A DNA stretch of 46,539 nucleotides from JAGVVZ01 sp964373165 (GTDB lineage: Archaea; Aenigmatarchaeota; Aenigmatarchaeia; CG10238-14): the NCBI GenBank assembly GCA_964373165.1, contig CAYJTF010000003.1:1-46539 (forward strand), written 5' to 3'. The translations under genes were made by a program, and so were the position numbers. The notes under the pieces were generated by a model, which was given only the letters and a program-made list of their open reading frames with translations, was not told the origin of the DNA and did no database searches. Below are positions 14,786 through 21,919 of this stretch, piece after piece; positions within the stretch are counted from its first letter, which is position 1, and every line of letters starts with the position of its first letter.

Positions 14786-15859
14786 TCACTTAAAAACCTT
14801 TCTTTTCACTAAAGAAATGTAAACCTTTCTTCCTCTTGACCCTTCTCTGGTTTTTCTTTCTTTTATGATTCCAGAATTTTTTAGATAATTCAAATGTTTT
14901 CTAAAAGCCACATGACTAATGTTTCCATATTTTTTCGAGTATATTTCTCTAAGATTTGTTGATGTTATATCATCTCCTGTTTCCAACAAATCAACAATAC
15001 TTCTATCAACACCTTCTACGTTTCCTTTTATTATACTCATTTTTACGGATTTCACTGTAAGTAATATACTTTTTACATGATAAACAGTAATTTTTTCAGA
15101 ATTATCATCTTCAGCTAATCTGCTAGCTTTTCTTAAACACTCCAACCCAACTCTAACGTCTCCACCTCTAGTTATAGCGTGATTGGCGCATAATAAGACT
15201 ACACCATCTTCTACAACGCCACCTTTGAAGGCGTCTTTGCACCTTTCATTTAATATACTTTTCATTTCATCTAGTGTATATGGTTTAAATGATATTTCTT
15301 CTAGATCCAAACTGCTCATAATTCTCGGTTCCAAATTGAGAAAGATATTTTTGTAGTTAGAAATGGCAACTATTCCTATAGGATTTTCCACATACTGATT
15401 CAATCTTAATAAATCATACAAAGCCCCCTCATCTTTCTTTATCAACTGATCTATCTCATCCAAACAAATAATCACTCCTTTATTTACTTTTTTTAATCCA
15501 TCGACTAGCCTTTCTATTATTTCGTCTTTTGATATTCCTCTTCTTTGTACAAATATTCCCAACTCTGTAGTTATTTTCGTCAATAATGCGGAAGAGGTGC
15601 TGTAATCCCAAGTGTTGATATAAACCGATCTGATTCCAGAGTATTCTTCAAACTGTTTGAACACAAATTTTATGGAAGCAGTTTTCCCTATTCCTGGGGG
15701 TCCGTTTATGAATATATTTTGTGGTTTTCGCCCTCTGCTTGCAGGTTCTAAATTTTTAGCTATAAATTGTATTTGCGATTCTCTGTGTGGTAATATTTCT
15801 GGCATAAATTCTGTAGATAGGGCATTTTCATTTTTTATTATTTTAGAATCAATCTGCAT
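14786..15859 (-). CDS. orc1: Orc1/Cdc6 replication initiator
   Basis: A 357-residue AAA+ initiator that binds the replication origin and loads MCM. Walker A is INGPPGIGKTASIKF (Lys59), Walker B ICLDEIDQL (Asp134/Glu135), sensor 1 GIVAISNYKN, and sensor 2 lies in ITRGGDVRVGLECLRKA. The C-terminal winged helix ends with NSGIIKERKTREGSRGRKVY. Such genes often sit beside an origin, but only 21 bases separate it from lysS and I found no clear ORB-type repeats nearby. It is followed by tRNA-Met on the same strand. Confidence 0.93.
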   Translation of the reverse strand: MQIDSKIIKNENALSTEFMPEILPHRESQIQFIAKNLEPASRGRKPQNIFINGPPGIGKTASIKFVFKQFEEYSGIRSVYINTWDYSTSSALLTKITTELGIFVQRRGISKDEIIERLVDGLKKVNKGVIICLDEIDQLIKKDEGALYDLLRLNQYVENPIGIVAISNYKNIFLNLEPRIMSSLDLEEISFKPYTLDEMKSILNERCKDAFKGGVVEDGVVLLCANHAITRGGDVRVGLECLRKASRLAEDDNSEKITVYHVKSILLTVKSVKMSIIKGNVEGVDRSIVDLLETGDDITSTNLREIYSKKYGNISHVAFRKHLNYLKNSGIIKERKTREGSRGRKVYISLVKRKVFK

Positions 15860-15880
15860 ACTTAAATTATTAGTAAATAA

Positions 15881-17533
15881 TTATTTTATAGCGTTACTCA
15901 ATAGTTTACTTATCTCTTCTCTGCCCCTCTGAATTATATAGCTTCCTAGTCTAGGTCCTCTGTTTTGCCTCAAAATTATTTGGTAAATTACTGTAAAAAA
16001 TCTTATAGGTTTGATGTCGTGTTTTTTCGCTGTTTCAAATATTTTTATTTGTAGTTTTTCTTCATCGTTTTCATGTTTTATTATTTCTATCAATTCTTTC
16101 AATGCTTCTTTTTCTTGGTTTGAAATAAGTGTCTCTGAAATTTCAGATTTTTCGAAATCTTCAACCCATTTTTTAGTAAATTCAAGATAATTTTTCAAAA
16201 AGTTTTGGTCTATTTTCATATTTTCTTTCAAATATCCAAATTCTTTTAATTTGTTCTCAGTAAATTCAAGTTGATTTTTTTCTGGCAATATTTTGGCTAT
16301 TTCTACCATTACTCTGTATGGGATGAAAATACCTGATACTTCTGGTTTTTTCAATAGATTTATGTATTCGAACAATCTTTTCTCATTAAACTCATCCCTC
16401 TTATTTTCAACTTTTTTTATTTTTCTAAAAACCTTTTCTAGTTCTTGGACGTCGTCCATATAAGTTGGTATATCTATTACATTTACTTCTCTGGTGCCTT
16501 CGGGTCTTCTCAACATTAGTAAGATTAAACTTTCTACACTGGCATATCTGTACCAAACTTGCGGCGAAAGCACGTTCCCCACAGATTTGGATATTTTTTT
16601 TCCACTTTTATCTAAAAACATTTCATACATAAAATGTAAAGGCGGTTCCCATTTGAATATTTGTCTACCTATTTCATCGTTTACTTTTACTGAGTCTAAT
16701 ATATCTTTTCCGAAGGGTTCAAACAAAATTTTCAAGGCGTGCCATCTAGCAGCAAATTCCACCTTCCAGCTTAATTTGCCAGTTCCGTTAAAGTAGCTCG
16801 CTTCATCTTTATGTCCGCATCCTTTTATTAGAATTTTTTGTCCATTATTAGAATTTTTTCCTGTGAACTCTTGATCGCATACATATAGAATTTTGTGTTC
16901 TTTCTGTAGTAGTTCATATGATCTGGTTGTATAAATTTTTCCACATTGTTCACACACGGGAAAATATGGTAAACTTTTTTTGAATTTTTCTTGGCCTAAA
17001 ATATCTTTGAGAATTTTTCCAGCCAAATCTGCATTTGATAGAATGGTTTCTATATCTTGATTCAATACACCTTTTCTATAATCCTCTGTGGCTGAGTGAT
17101 GATCATATTCTATCCCAGTTTTATCTACAGCATCTAACAACAAAGAGCTCATGTGGTGACCGTAACTATCATGACATTTATCAAACGGATCTGGTATGTT
17201 AGTTACAGGAACGCCGATATATTTTTCTAGCCAATCTGGTAATCCTAATGGCACTTTTCTTAACCCGTCTCTGTCATCAGAATACGGGATTAATTCAGAT
17301 TTTGCACCGGCATCTTTTAATGCTAACGCAACTCCATTAGCTCTGATAACATCCCCAAAACTTCCAATATGTGGAATTCCGCTAGCACCGAGACCTGACT
17401 CACACCTGAAAACTTTTATTCCTCTTTTTAGACTTTTTTCTCTTTCAATAACTTTTCTTGCCCAGCTATCTAGCCAAAACTCATATTTTTTTTGTTTCAT
17501 CCTCTCTTCAATATTTTTATGTTCTATATTCAT
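15881..17533 (-). CDS. lysS: class I lysyl-tRNA synthetase
   Basis: A 550-residue class I LysRS, the archaeal type unrelated to the bacterial class II enzyme. HIGH is represented by SGIPHIGSFGD (about residues 52-62) and KMSKS by KSGKKISKSVGNV. Zinc-type Cys clusters are FPVCEQCGK and the later Cys/His pair (KGCGHKDE). The ATG at 17533 has AAGGTGA five bases upstream; the GTG at 17542 would overlap that Shine-Dalgarno. The gene starts just 15 bases after tRNA-Lys(UUU), its own substrate, on the same strand, so the two are almost certainly co-transcribed. Confidence 0.93.
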   Translation of the reverse strand: MNIEHKNIEERMKQKKYEFWLDSWARKVIEREKSLKRGIKVFRCESGLGASGIPHIGSFGDVIRANGVALALKDAGAKSELIPYSDDRDGLRKVPLGLPDWLEKYIGVPVTNIPDPFDKCHDSYGHHMSSLLLDAVDKTGIEYDHHSATEDYRKGVLNQDIETILSNADLAGKILKDILGQEKFKKSLPYFPVCEQCGKIYTTRSYELLQKEHKILYVCDQEFTGKNSNNGQKILIKGCGHKDEASYFNGTGKLSWKVEFAARWHALKILFEPFGKDILDSVKVNDEIGRQIFKWEPPLHFMYEMFLDKSGKKISKSVGNVLSPQVWYRYASVESLILLMLRRPEGTREVNVIDIPTYMDDVQELEKVFRKIKKVENKRDEFNEKRLFEYINLLKKPEVSGIFIPYRVMVEIAKILPEKNQLEFTENKLKEFGYLKENMKIDQNFLKNYLEFTKKWVEDFEKSEISETLISNQEKEALKELIEIIKHENDEEKLQIKIFETAKKHDIKPIRFFTVIYQIILRQNRGPRLGSYIIQRGREEISKLLSNAIK

Positions 17534-17548
17534 ATTGTTCACCTTTAG

Positions 17549-17647
17549 TGGGTTCGGTGCGATTCGAACGCACGGCCAACGGATTTCTTCACGGTTAAGA
17601 GTTTCAGCATAAAAGTCCGCTGCTCTACCATGCTGAGCTACGAACCC
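17549..17647 (-). tRNA. tRNA-Lys (TTT) with canonical 37/38 intron
   Basis: A 99-base gene; 74 bases remain after removing a 25-base intron. Acceptor GGGTTCG pairs with CGAACCC, discriminator A, no CCA. The D arm is GCTC AGCATGGTA GAGC. The anticodon stem GCGGA/TCCGT closes C T TTT A, then the intron, then A38. The T arm is GTGCG/CGCAC with loop TTCGAAT. lysS begins 15 bases downstream. Confidence 0.93.
17585..17609 (-). other. tRNA-Lys intron (25 bases, bulge-helix-bulge)
   Basis: The intron lies between positions 37 and 38. A canonical bulge-helix-bulge can be drawn: central helix CTTT (32-35) with GAAG near the intron 3' end, a 3-base 5' bulge TA/T and a 3-base 3' bulge AA/A, flanked by the anticodon stem. 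This supports exact boundaries 17609 to 17585. Confidence 0.8.
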
Positions 17648-17834
17648 AGAAAGCCAATGAAGATAGCTATCGCTTCTTCTTTAATTTAGAAAATTGGGTA
17701 TAATGTGGACTAAATAAATTCGAAGGATTATTGTATCTTTTGATGTCCACCCATCATTCTCATCTCTTTATAATTCTCACATAAACGATTTAAATTTAAC
17801 TTTTTCCCGATATTTATTCAGATGAGACCATAAA

Positions 17835-17858
17835 GTAGGGAGCAAAATGCTCACCTAC
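17835..17858 (-). terminator. strong hairpin after the basic micro-ORF
   Basis: Ten base pairs (GTAGG and GAGCA with TGCTC and CCTAC), one bulged base and a 3-base loop, starting at the micro-ORF stop codon on the minus strand and followed by TTTATGG. It may be a terminator or a stabilising 3' structure. Bases 17648-17834 hold nothing else that I can support. Confidence 0.45.
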
Positions 17859-17911
17859 TATCTTCGTGCTGCAGTTCTTCTTGCAGAAGATCTTCTCCTT
17901 GCTGCTGCCAA
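17858..17911 (-). CDS. 17-residue Arg/Ala-rich micro-peptide
   Basis: The frame reads MAAARRRSSARRTAARR then TAG TAG, starting at a TTG. GGAGGTGA at 17917-17924 is a perfect Shine-Dalgarno at ideal spacing, and a 10-bp hairpin begins at the stop codon, so the unit looks built for expression. A GTG six codons-bases closer to the Shine-Dalgarno (adding KK-type residues) is too near it to be used. Composition is 7 Arg and 6 Ala of 17, like protamine or a histone-tail fragment, so nucleic-acid binding is plausible. Short length makes chance a real alternative; the segment could also be a structured small RNA. Confidence 0.4.
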   Translation of the reverse strand: MAAARRRSSARRTAARR

Positions 17912-17916
17912 TTTTT

Positions 17917-17924
17917 TCACCTCC
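17917..17924 (-). promoter_or_regulatory. perfect Shine-Dalgarno GGAGGTGA
   Basis: The full 8-base anti-16S match lies 5 bases before the TTG of the micro-peptide frame (8 bases counting from GGAGG). It is one of the strongest ribosome-binding sites in the window, comparable to those of the thermosome genes. Confidence 0.5.
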
Positions 17925-18115
17925 TTTTTGGAATCAAATACAAACAGTGTAGAAAAAACGCGAAGGAAACCAATGAGAAAAAAAATCACTTCTTCATTTT
18001 AAGTGCCTTGAAGAATACACAAAAAAATCTAGATAAAAAACTCGAAACACAATCTCTATATTTTGAGATCATTTTTTTCTAATATATAATTTTGTTATAG
18101 TTATATATAAAAATT
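17925..18115. other. gene-free AT-rich stretch
   Basis: No supported gene or RNA. On the minus strand it would carry the promoter of the micro-peptide unit, but no convincing TATA box is seen within 25-35 bases of the expected start. The stretch also holds the 3' flank of the MFS gene. Confidence 0.3.
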
Positions 18116-19279
18116 TCATTGCTTTTTCTGAAAAGAGAAATTCTTTATTTGAATAGCTATCAATGCAACAAGAATTATACCTAAGAAAAAGGCGAATATT
18201 TTTGCAGACCACAAGTCCATTAAGCTACCAATCATAAAAGCTGAAAGCGCATATGGAATTTTTTGTAACATTGAAAATGTAGATAAAGTTGTTGCTCGGT
18301 ATTTTGATTCAACACTTTTATTAATGAGAGTTGAGGAAACGTTGTTAAAGATCGACTGAAGGCCGGAACGAAGCATAATGGTGAAGCCACCTAAAATCAT
18401 ACCGATAATTGGAGAGACAACTAATGAGACACCAACTAAAAGACTTACTAAGAATAAACTTATCGCATACCCAAATCGTTTTGTAATTTTAGGTGAAATC
18501 TGAGAGGCTCCCGCTGATATTAAGTAGACGGTTGATATTAAAACGCCGAGTTGTTTTTCTTTAAATCCAAACTCTACAGCCAAAATGTCATTCAGAACTT
18601 CATACATAATCACTAAAAACATTCCTATTGAAAGTAGAATAATTGTCTGTTTTTTTATTTCCTCGTTGCTAAACAACTGATGAAAACCCAATTTTGTTTG
18701 TTTTAAAAAATTATTAAATGAGAATTTTATTGTATCAATTCTGGGTTCTTTAAGTAAAAATGTTATAAATAAACCAATTATATGTATGATACCGACAGCA
18801 ATAAATGGAAAACCAGGATTAATTGAATACATAAACCCGCCAATAATTGTCGACAAAGCAAAAGCAACAAGTTGAATAGTAGTAATGTTGGCGATTATTC
18901 TGTCATAGTTATTTTCTTTCTTCTTTTCTTTCAAGGAGTCGTATACCAAAGCTTCCATTGTGCCGGAGTATAACGAACGTCCAATTGACATTAATATTAC
19001 AGATATCAATAGACTTATGAAATTTATTGCAGTTCCCATTACGAAATTTCCTAACGCTAACAACAAAAATGAGAACATAAGAGTCTTCTTCTTTCCTAAT
19101 AAATCAGCAACAGCACCCGTGGGTATTTCTGTAGTTACAGAGGTTATTATCATTATAGATTCTATCAGTCCTATACCTGCATAATTTGTGAATGAGAGAT
19201 AATATAAAACCCAAATGCCTCCCCAAAATGAGGACATGCTCAAATAACTGAGAATATAGGAAAGTTTGATGTTTTTCAT
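18116..19279 (-). CDS. MFS transporter
   Basis: A 387-residue major-facilitator protein with about 12 hydrophobic segments. The motif-A loop between TM2 and TM3 is clear: GAVADLLGKKKTLMFSFLLL. TM4-5 contain GRSLYSGTMEALVYDSL, a pattern of the drug/macrolide-efflux-like branch, and a charged central loop follows TM6 (LLKEPRIDTIKF). Substrate cannot be told; efflux of a small molecule is the usual role. The gene is alone, 36 bases before the rhomboid gene's end on the same strand. Confidence 0.85.
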   Translation of the reverse strand: MKNIKLSYILSYLSMSSFWGGIWVLYYLSFTNYAGIGLIESIMIITSVTTEIPTGAVADLLGKKKTLMFSFLLLALGNFVMGTAINFISLLISVILMSIGRSLYSGTMEALVYDSLKEKKKENNYDRIIANITTIQLVAFALSTIIGGFMYSINPGFPFIAVGIIHIIGLFITFLLKEPRIDTIKFSFNNFLKQTKLGFHQLFSNEEIKKQTIILLSIGMFLVIMYEVLNDILAVEFGFKEKQLGVLISTVYLISAGASQISPKITKRFGYAISLFLVSLLVGVSLVVSPIIGMILGGFTIMLRSGLQSIFNNVSSTLINKSVESKYRATTLSTFSMLQKIPYALSAFMIGSLMDLWSAKIFAFFLGIILVALIAIQIKNFSFQKKQ

Positions 19280-19315
19280 TTTTCTTAGTTTGTATTAACA
19301 AAATAAAAGTTTATT

Positions 19316-19912
19316 TTACTGTTCCCAGAAGAATCTAATCTTCCTCTTTTCAAATCCCAAATATTTGACTAAAATAAATCCTATTATCATTCCACCTAAA
19401 TGCCCATAATTAGATATACCTGGTTCTAAACCAGTTATCCCGTAGACAATTTGTAATAAACCGATTAAAATTATGAATACTATCGCTGGCATAGGTATAA
19501 TGAGTTGAAAATAAATTGTTTGTCTCGGAAACATTAAGCCATAAGCTGTCATCACACCAAATATTGCGCCAGACGCTCCTACCAAAGGTGTATTACTAAT
19601 ACCAGTCAATAAAATATGAAACATACCAGAACTAATTCCCGTGATCGTGTAGAATAGGAAAAACTTCTTTTTACCCATAGCGTATTCTATCGTAGGACCG
19701 AACATAAACAAGCCCCACATGTTTAGTAAAATGTGCTCAATTCCGGCATGAACATACATGAATGTAAGAAATTGCCAAATCATTCCTTTATATAATGCAT
19801 CGGTAGGTGTTAATGCAAGATAATCTATTGAGTTCCTAAATAGTACGTTTATTATGAATACTATAAAATTCGCTAAAATTAATTTTCCCGTCACAGTTTT
19901 TAGAAGACTCAT
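19316..19912 (-). CDS. rhomboid-family intramembrane serine protease
   Basis: A 198-residue six-TM rhomboid. The catalytic dyad is Ser114 in GASGAIFGVMTAYG and His171 in NYGHLGGMIIGF. The conserved HxxxN motif is HILLNMWGLFMFGPTIE (His60, Asn64). It cleaves transmembrane proteins within the bilayer; substrates are unknown. tRNA-Ile ends 38 bases upstream on the same strand. Unlike the genes behind tRNA-Met and tRNA-Lys, it has no clear Shine-Dalgarno; an AT-rich TATA-like spacer could provide its own start. Confidence 0.92.
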   Translation of the reverse strand: MSLLKTVTGKLILANFIVFIINVLFRNSIDYLALTPTDALYKGMIWQFLTFMYVHAGIEHILLNMWGLFMFGPTIEYAMGKKKFFLFYTITGISSGMFHILLTGISNTPLVGASGAIFGVMTAYGLMFPRQTIYFQLIIPMPAIVFIILIGLLQIVYGITGLEPGISNYGHLGGMIIGFILVKYLGFEKRKIRFFWEQ

Positions 19913-19986
19913 ATTATCAATAATTTGTTTAATTATTAATAAAATAATAATGGGCCGGGCGCGATTCGAACACGCGACCGCTGGTT

Positions 19987-20003
19987 TTTACGCTCAGTAG
20001 CCT
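19987..20003 (-). other. probable 17-base intron at 37/38 of tRNA-Ile
   Basis: The segment interrupts the anticodon loop at the canonical archaeal site. Pairing TTAT with GTAA can form a short central helix, but the bulges are not textbook, and five consecutive A residues at the 3' edge leave the boundary uncertain by a base or two. Confidence 0.55.
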
Positions 20004-20019
20004 TATAAGACCAGTGCTC

Positions 20020-20035
20020 TTTCTGTTTCGAAAGA
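20020..20035 (-). other. probable 16-base intron in the D loop of tRNA-Ile
   Basis: After GGTTA the gene carries 16 extra bases that fold, with the next base pair of the D stem, as TCTTTC/GAAAGA around a 6-base loop. Removing them restores the standard GCTC AGCCTGGTTA GAGC D arm. It may be a true intron or a retained hairpin. Confidence 0.5.
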
Positions 20036-20104
20036 TAACCAGGCTGAGCTACCGGCCCATCTAAGTTTATTAAGTTTTCCGTTAACAAATATTTAAATGA
20101 TTAT

Positions 20105-21022
20105 ATGGGTGTGCTTAAAGAAGAACTGGTCGATCAAATAACGGATACATTGGATCAACACGGCTTTGAAACTTTGCAATATGAAGGATGTTTTGATATA
20201 CTTGGAAAAAAACACAAACTACTTGTTATTAAAGCACTAACAAACGCAGATTCTCTGAGCGGAGAAATGGCCGCAAATATAAAAATCATCTCACATTTTC
20301 TTTCTGCTTATGCATTAACAGTGTGTTTAAGAAACAACCATAATGATTTATCACAAAATATAATATATTCTAGATTTGGTATACCTGCAATAAGACCTGA
20401 ATTATTTGAAAAATTATTGTCAAGTGAACATATACCATCAATTTCCGCATTGAAAGGCAAACACACAGTATCGATAAATGCAGAATTGTTGAGGCGAGAG
20501 AGATTAAAAAATAAATTGTCTTTAGAATCTCTCGGTAAAATTATAGGCACGTCTAAAAAATCGCTTTATGAGATAGAAAAAGAGAGAGTAAATCCTGTAT
20601 TAGAAACAGTACAAAAATTGGAGAAAATACTGGGAGTATCATTAATTCTTCCCTATAAACTTGAAACACCCAAGATAGATCATCAAATAAAGCCTAAAAC
20701 GGAATTGCAAAAAAAGATTTCTTTGAAGTTTGATGAATTAGAAATAAACAATAGTTGCTTAACATCGACTCTATTCCAAATTATTGGTAAAAGAACGGAG
20801 ACAATGATCATCGGCGTGTCTGACAATGAAAAAGATTTCATTGATAGATCGGAAATAATGAGTAACATCGCATCTTTCACTAAAACCGAGAGTTTGTTTA
20901 TTACGAAAAAATCTGAAAATGAAAACATAAACGGTATACCAGTTCTTTTGGGTTCGGAAATTTTAGAGGCTAGCAACTTCAAAGATCTTAAACAGATGAT
21001 TAATGAAAAAAAATCTGCGTGA
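20105..21022 (+). CDS. COG1395-type HTH transcriptional regulator
   Basis: A 305-residue archaeal protein. The N-terminal third (FETLQYEGCFDILGKKHKLL, VIKALTNADSLSGEMAANIK) resembles a nuclease-like or ligand-binding domain seen in this family. An XRE-type helix-turn-helix lies at about 123-180 (RERLKNKLSLESLGKIIGTS, SKKSLYEIEKERVNPVLETV). The C-terminal part ends with a domain carrying FITKKSENENINGIPVLLGS. The layout and length match the archaeal COG1395 regulators (MJ0621-like). Its target is unknown; it precedes a membrane protein and the thermosome on the same strand. Confidence 0.8.
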   Translation: MGVLKEELVDQITDTLDQHGFETLQYEGCFDILGKKHKLLVIKALTNADSLSGEMAANIKIISHFLSAYALTVCLRNNHNDLSQNIIYSRFGIPAIRPELFEKLLSSEHIPSISALKGKHTVSINAELLRRERLKNKLSLESLGKIIGTSKKSLYEIEKERVNPVLETVQKLEKILGVSLILPYKLETPKIDHQIKPKTELQKKISLKFDELEINNSCLTSTLFQIIGKRTETMIIGVSDNEKDFIDRSEIMSNIASFTKTESLFITKKSENENINGIPVLLGSEILEASNFKDLKQMINEKKSA

Positions 21023-21059
21023 TTGGAATTATTTTAACTGAAATTGTCAAATAATTATT

Positions 21060-21599
21060 ATGTTGTTTTTGGAAAAAACCAAAGAGTTAATTATTAGCTT
21101 TGTCATACTCTCGATATTTATAGGGTTCGGGTTATGGTATTTTTTAACAGTTAAAACAAACAACACGTCATTTTTGATTTTAATAGCACCAATACTTTCT
21201 TTTATCTGGGTTTTTATAATAGCATCTTTCTATAGAGGGATAGTAGATTCTCATAAGATGGATATGAATAAATTTAATGACGCTACTAATCATGCATCAA
21301 AGAGTGGTTCTCAAGCATCAATGCTTCTTATGACTGTGGTGTTGATAATAGGACTTAATCAAAGTATTCTCAAATTTAATAATACGATTCTTTTTGGATT
21401 ATTAATCTTACCACCAGCAATGAGCTCCTTCTCTTACAGCATAGCAGCTTTTACTATGTACTTTGGTATAAGCAGGAAAAATAGTGAAATGAATAAGTAT
21501 GCCTTGTCCTTCTACGAGTTAGGTAACTTTCTCTCATTAGCTTCCATGATATCAATAACTTTACTTTTTGTATTGGTTTTATTGTCGGTTGGAAAATAA
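21060..21599 (+). CDS. multi-TM membrane protein, unknown function
   Basis: A 179-residue protein with about five hydrophobic segments: residues 10-30, 38-58, 87-102, 110-132 and 151-175. The loop after TM2 (FYRGIVDSHKMDMNKFNDAT) is polar and probably cytoplasmic. I do not recognise the family. It begins 37 bases after the COG1395-type regulator and ends 60 bases before the next small membrane gene, so it may be transcribed with the regulator. Confidence 0.65.
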   Translation: MLFLEKTKELIISFVILSIFIGFGLWYFLTVKTNNTSFLILIAPILSFIWVFIIASFYRGIVDSHKMDMNKFNDATNHASKSGSQASMLLMTVVLIIGLNQSILKFNNTILFGLLILPPAMSSFSYSIAAFTMYFGISRKNSEMNKYALSFYELGNFLSLASMISITLLFVLVLLSVGK

Positions 21600-21659
21600 T
21601 AAATATTTAAATTTGTATACCCACATACACATATTGAAATTCTCCTTGGAGGTATACTG

Positions 21660-21905
21660 ATGAAATTACTAAGAAAATTATGGAGTAGTACTATAGAAAA
21701 AACATATATTTACTGGCGTAAACATCAACTCCTAGCCAACACGGTTCACATAATGGGTGGAGTAAGTATTACTCTAATCTTATTCAGATATCTAGGTCAA
21801 TATTATGATAATTTAGAACTTATTTCCTGGCTTTTGTTTGGTTTGTTTTTATTAATGCATGTATATGCTTGGTTTATGGGTTCTAAGGTAAAATCTAGTT
21901 TGTAA
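21660..21905 (+). CDS. small two-TM protein co-transcribed with the thermosome
   Basis: An 81-residue protein. A basic, aromatic N terminus (KLLRKLWSSTIEKTYIYWRK) is followed by TM1 (about 26-44) and TM2 (about 55-72, WLLFGLFLLMHVYAWFM). The ribosome-binding site GGAGGT lies 7 bases before the ATG. The thermosome gene starts 14 bases after its stop with its own GGAGGTG, so the pair forms one operon from the TATA-like AATATTTAAATTT at 21601-21613. Function is unknown; linkage to the chaperonin suggests stress expression, which is inference. Confidence 0.7.
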   Translation: MKLLRKLWSSTIEKTYIYWRKHQLLANTVHIMGGVSITLILFRYLGQYYDNLELISWLLFGLFLLMHVYAWFMGSKVKSSL

Positions 21906-21919
21906 ATGGAGGTGTTTAG

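Larger units (their letters stand above)
19951..20058 (-). tRNA. tRNA-Ile (TAT) with two insertions
   Basis: A 108-base gene. Acceptor GGGCCGG pairs with CCGGCCC, discriminator A, no CCA. The D stem GCTC/GAGC encloses AGCCTGGTTA plus 16 extra bases. The anticodon stem CTGGT/ACCAG encloses CTTATA, 17 extra bases, then A. The T arm is GCGTG/CGCGC with loop TTCGAAT. Removing both insertions leaves a standard 75-base tRNA with anticodon TAT, which reads the AUA Ile codon. Most archaea read AUA with an agmatidine-modified CAU tRNA instead. The G1-C72 acceptor argues against tRNA-Tyr, which starts C1-G72 in archaea. A TATA-like ATTTAAATATT lies about 30 bases upstream. Confidence 0.8.

Noticed and set aside
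15860..15880. A replication origin beside orc1
   Set aside because: Only 21 bases separate orc1 from lysS and no ORB-like repeats are visible; the other flank is tRNA-Met.
17740..17790. A possible C/D box small RNA
   Set aside because: An ATGATGG-like box C can be seen on the minus strand, but no matching CTGA box D at proper spacing.
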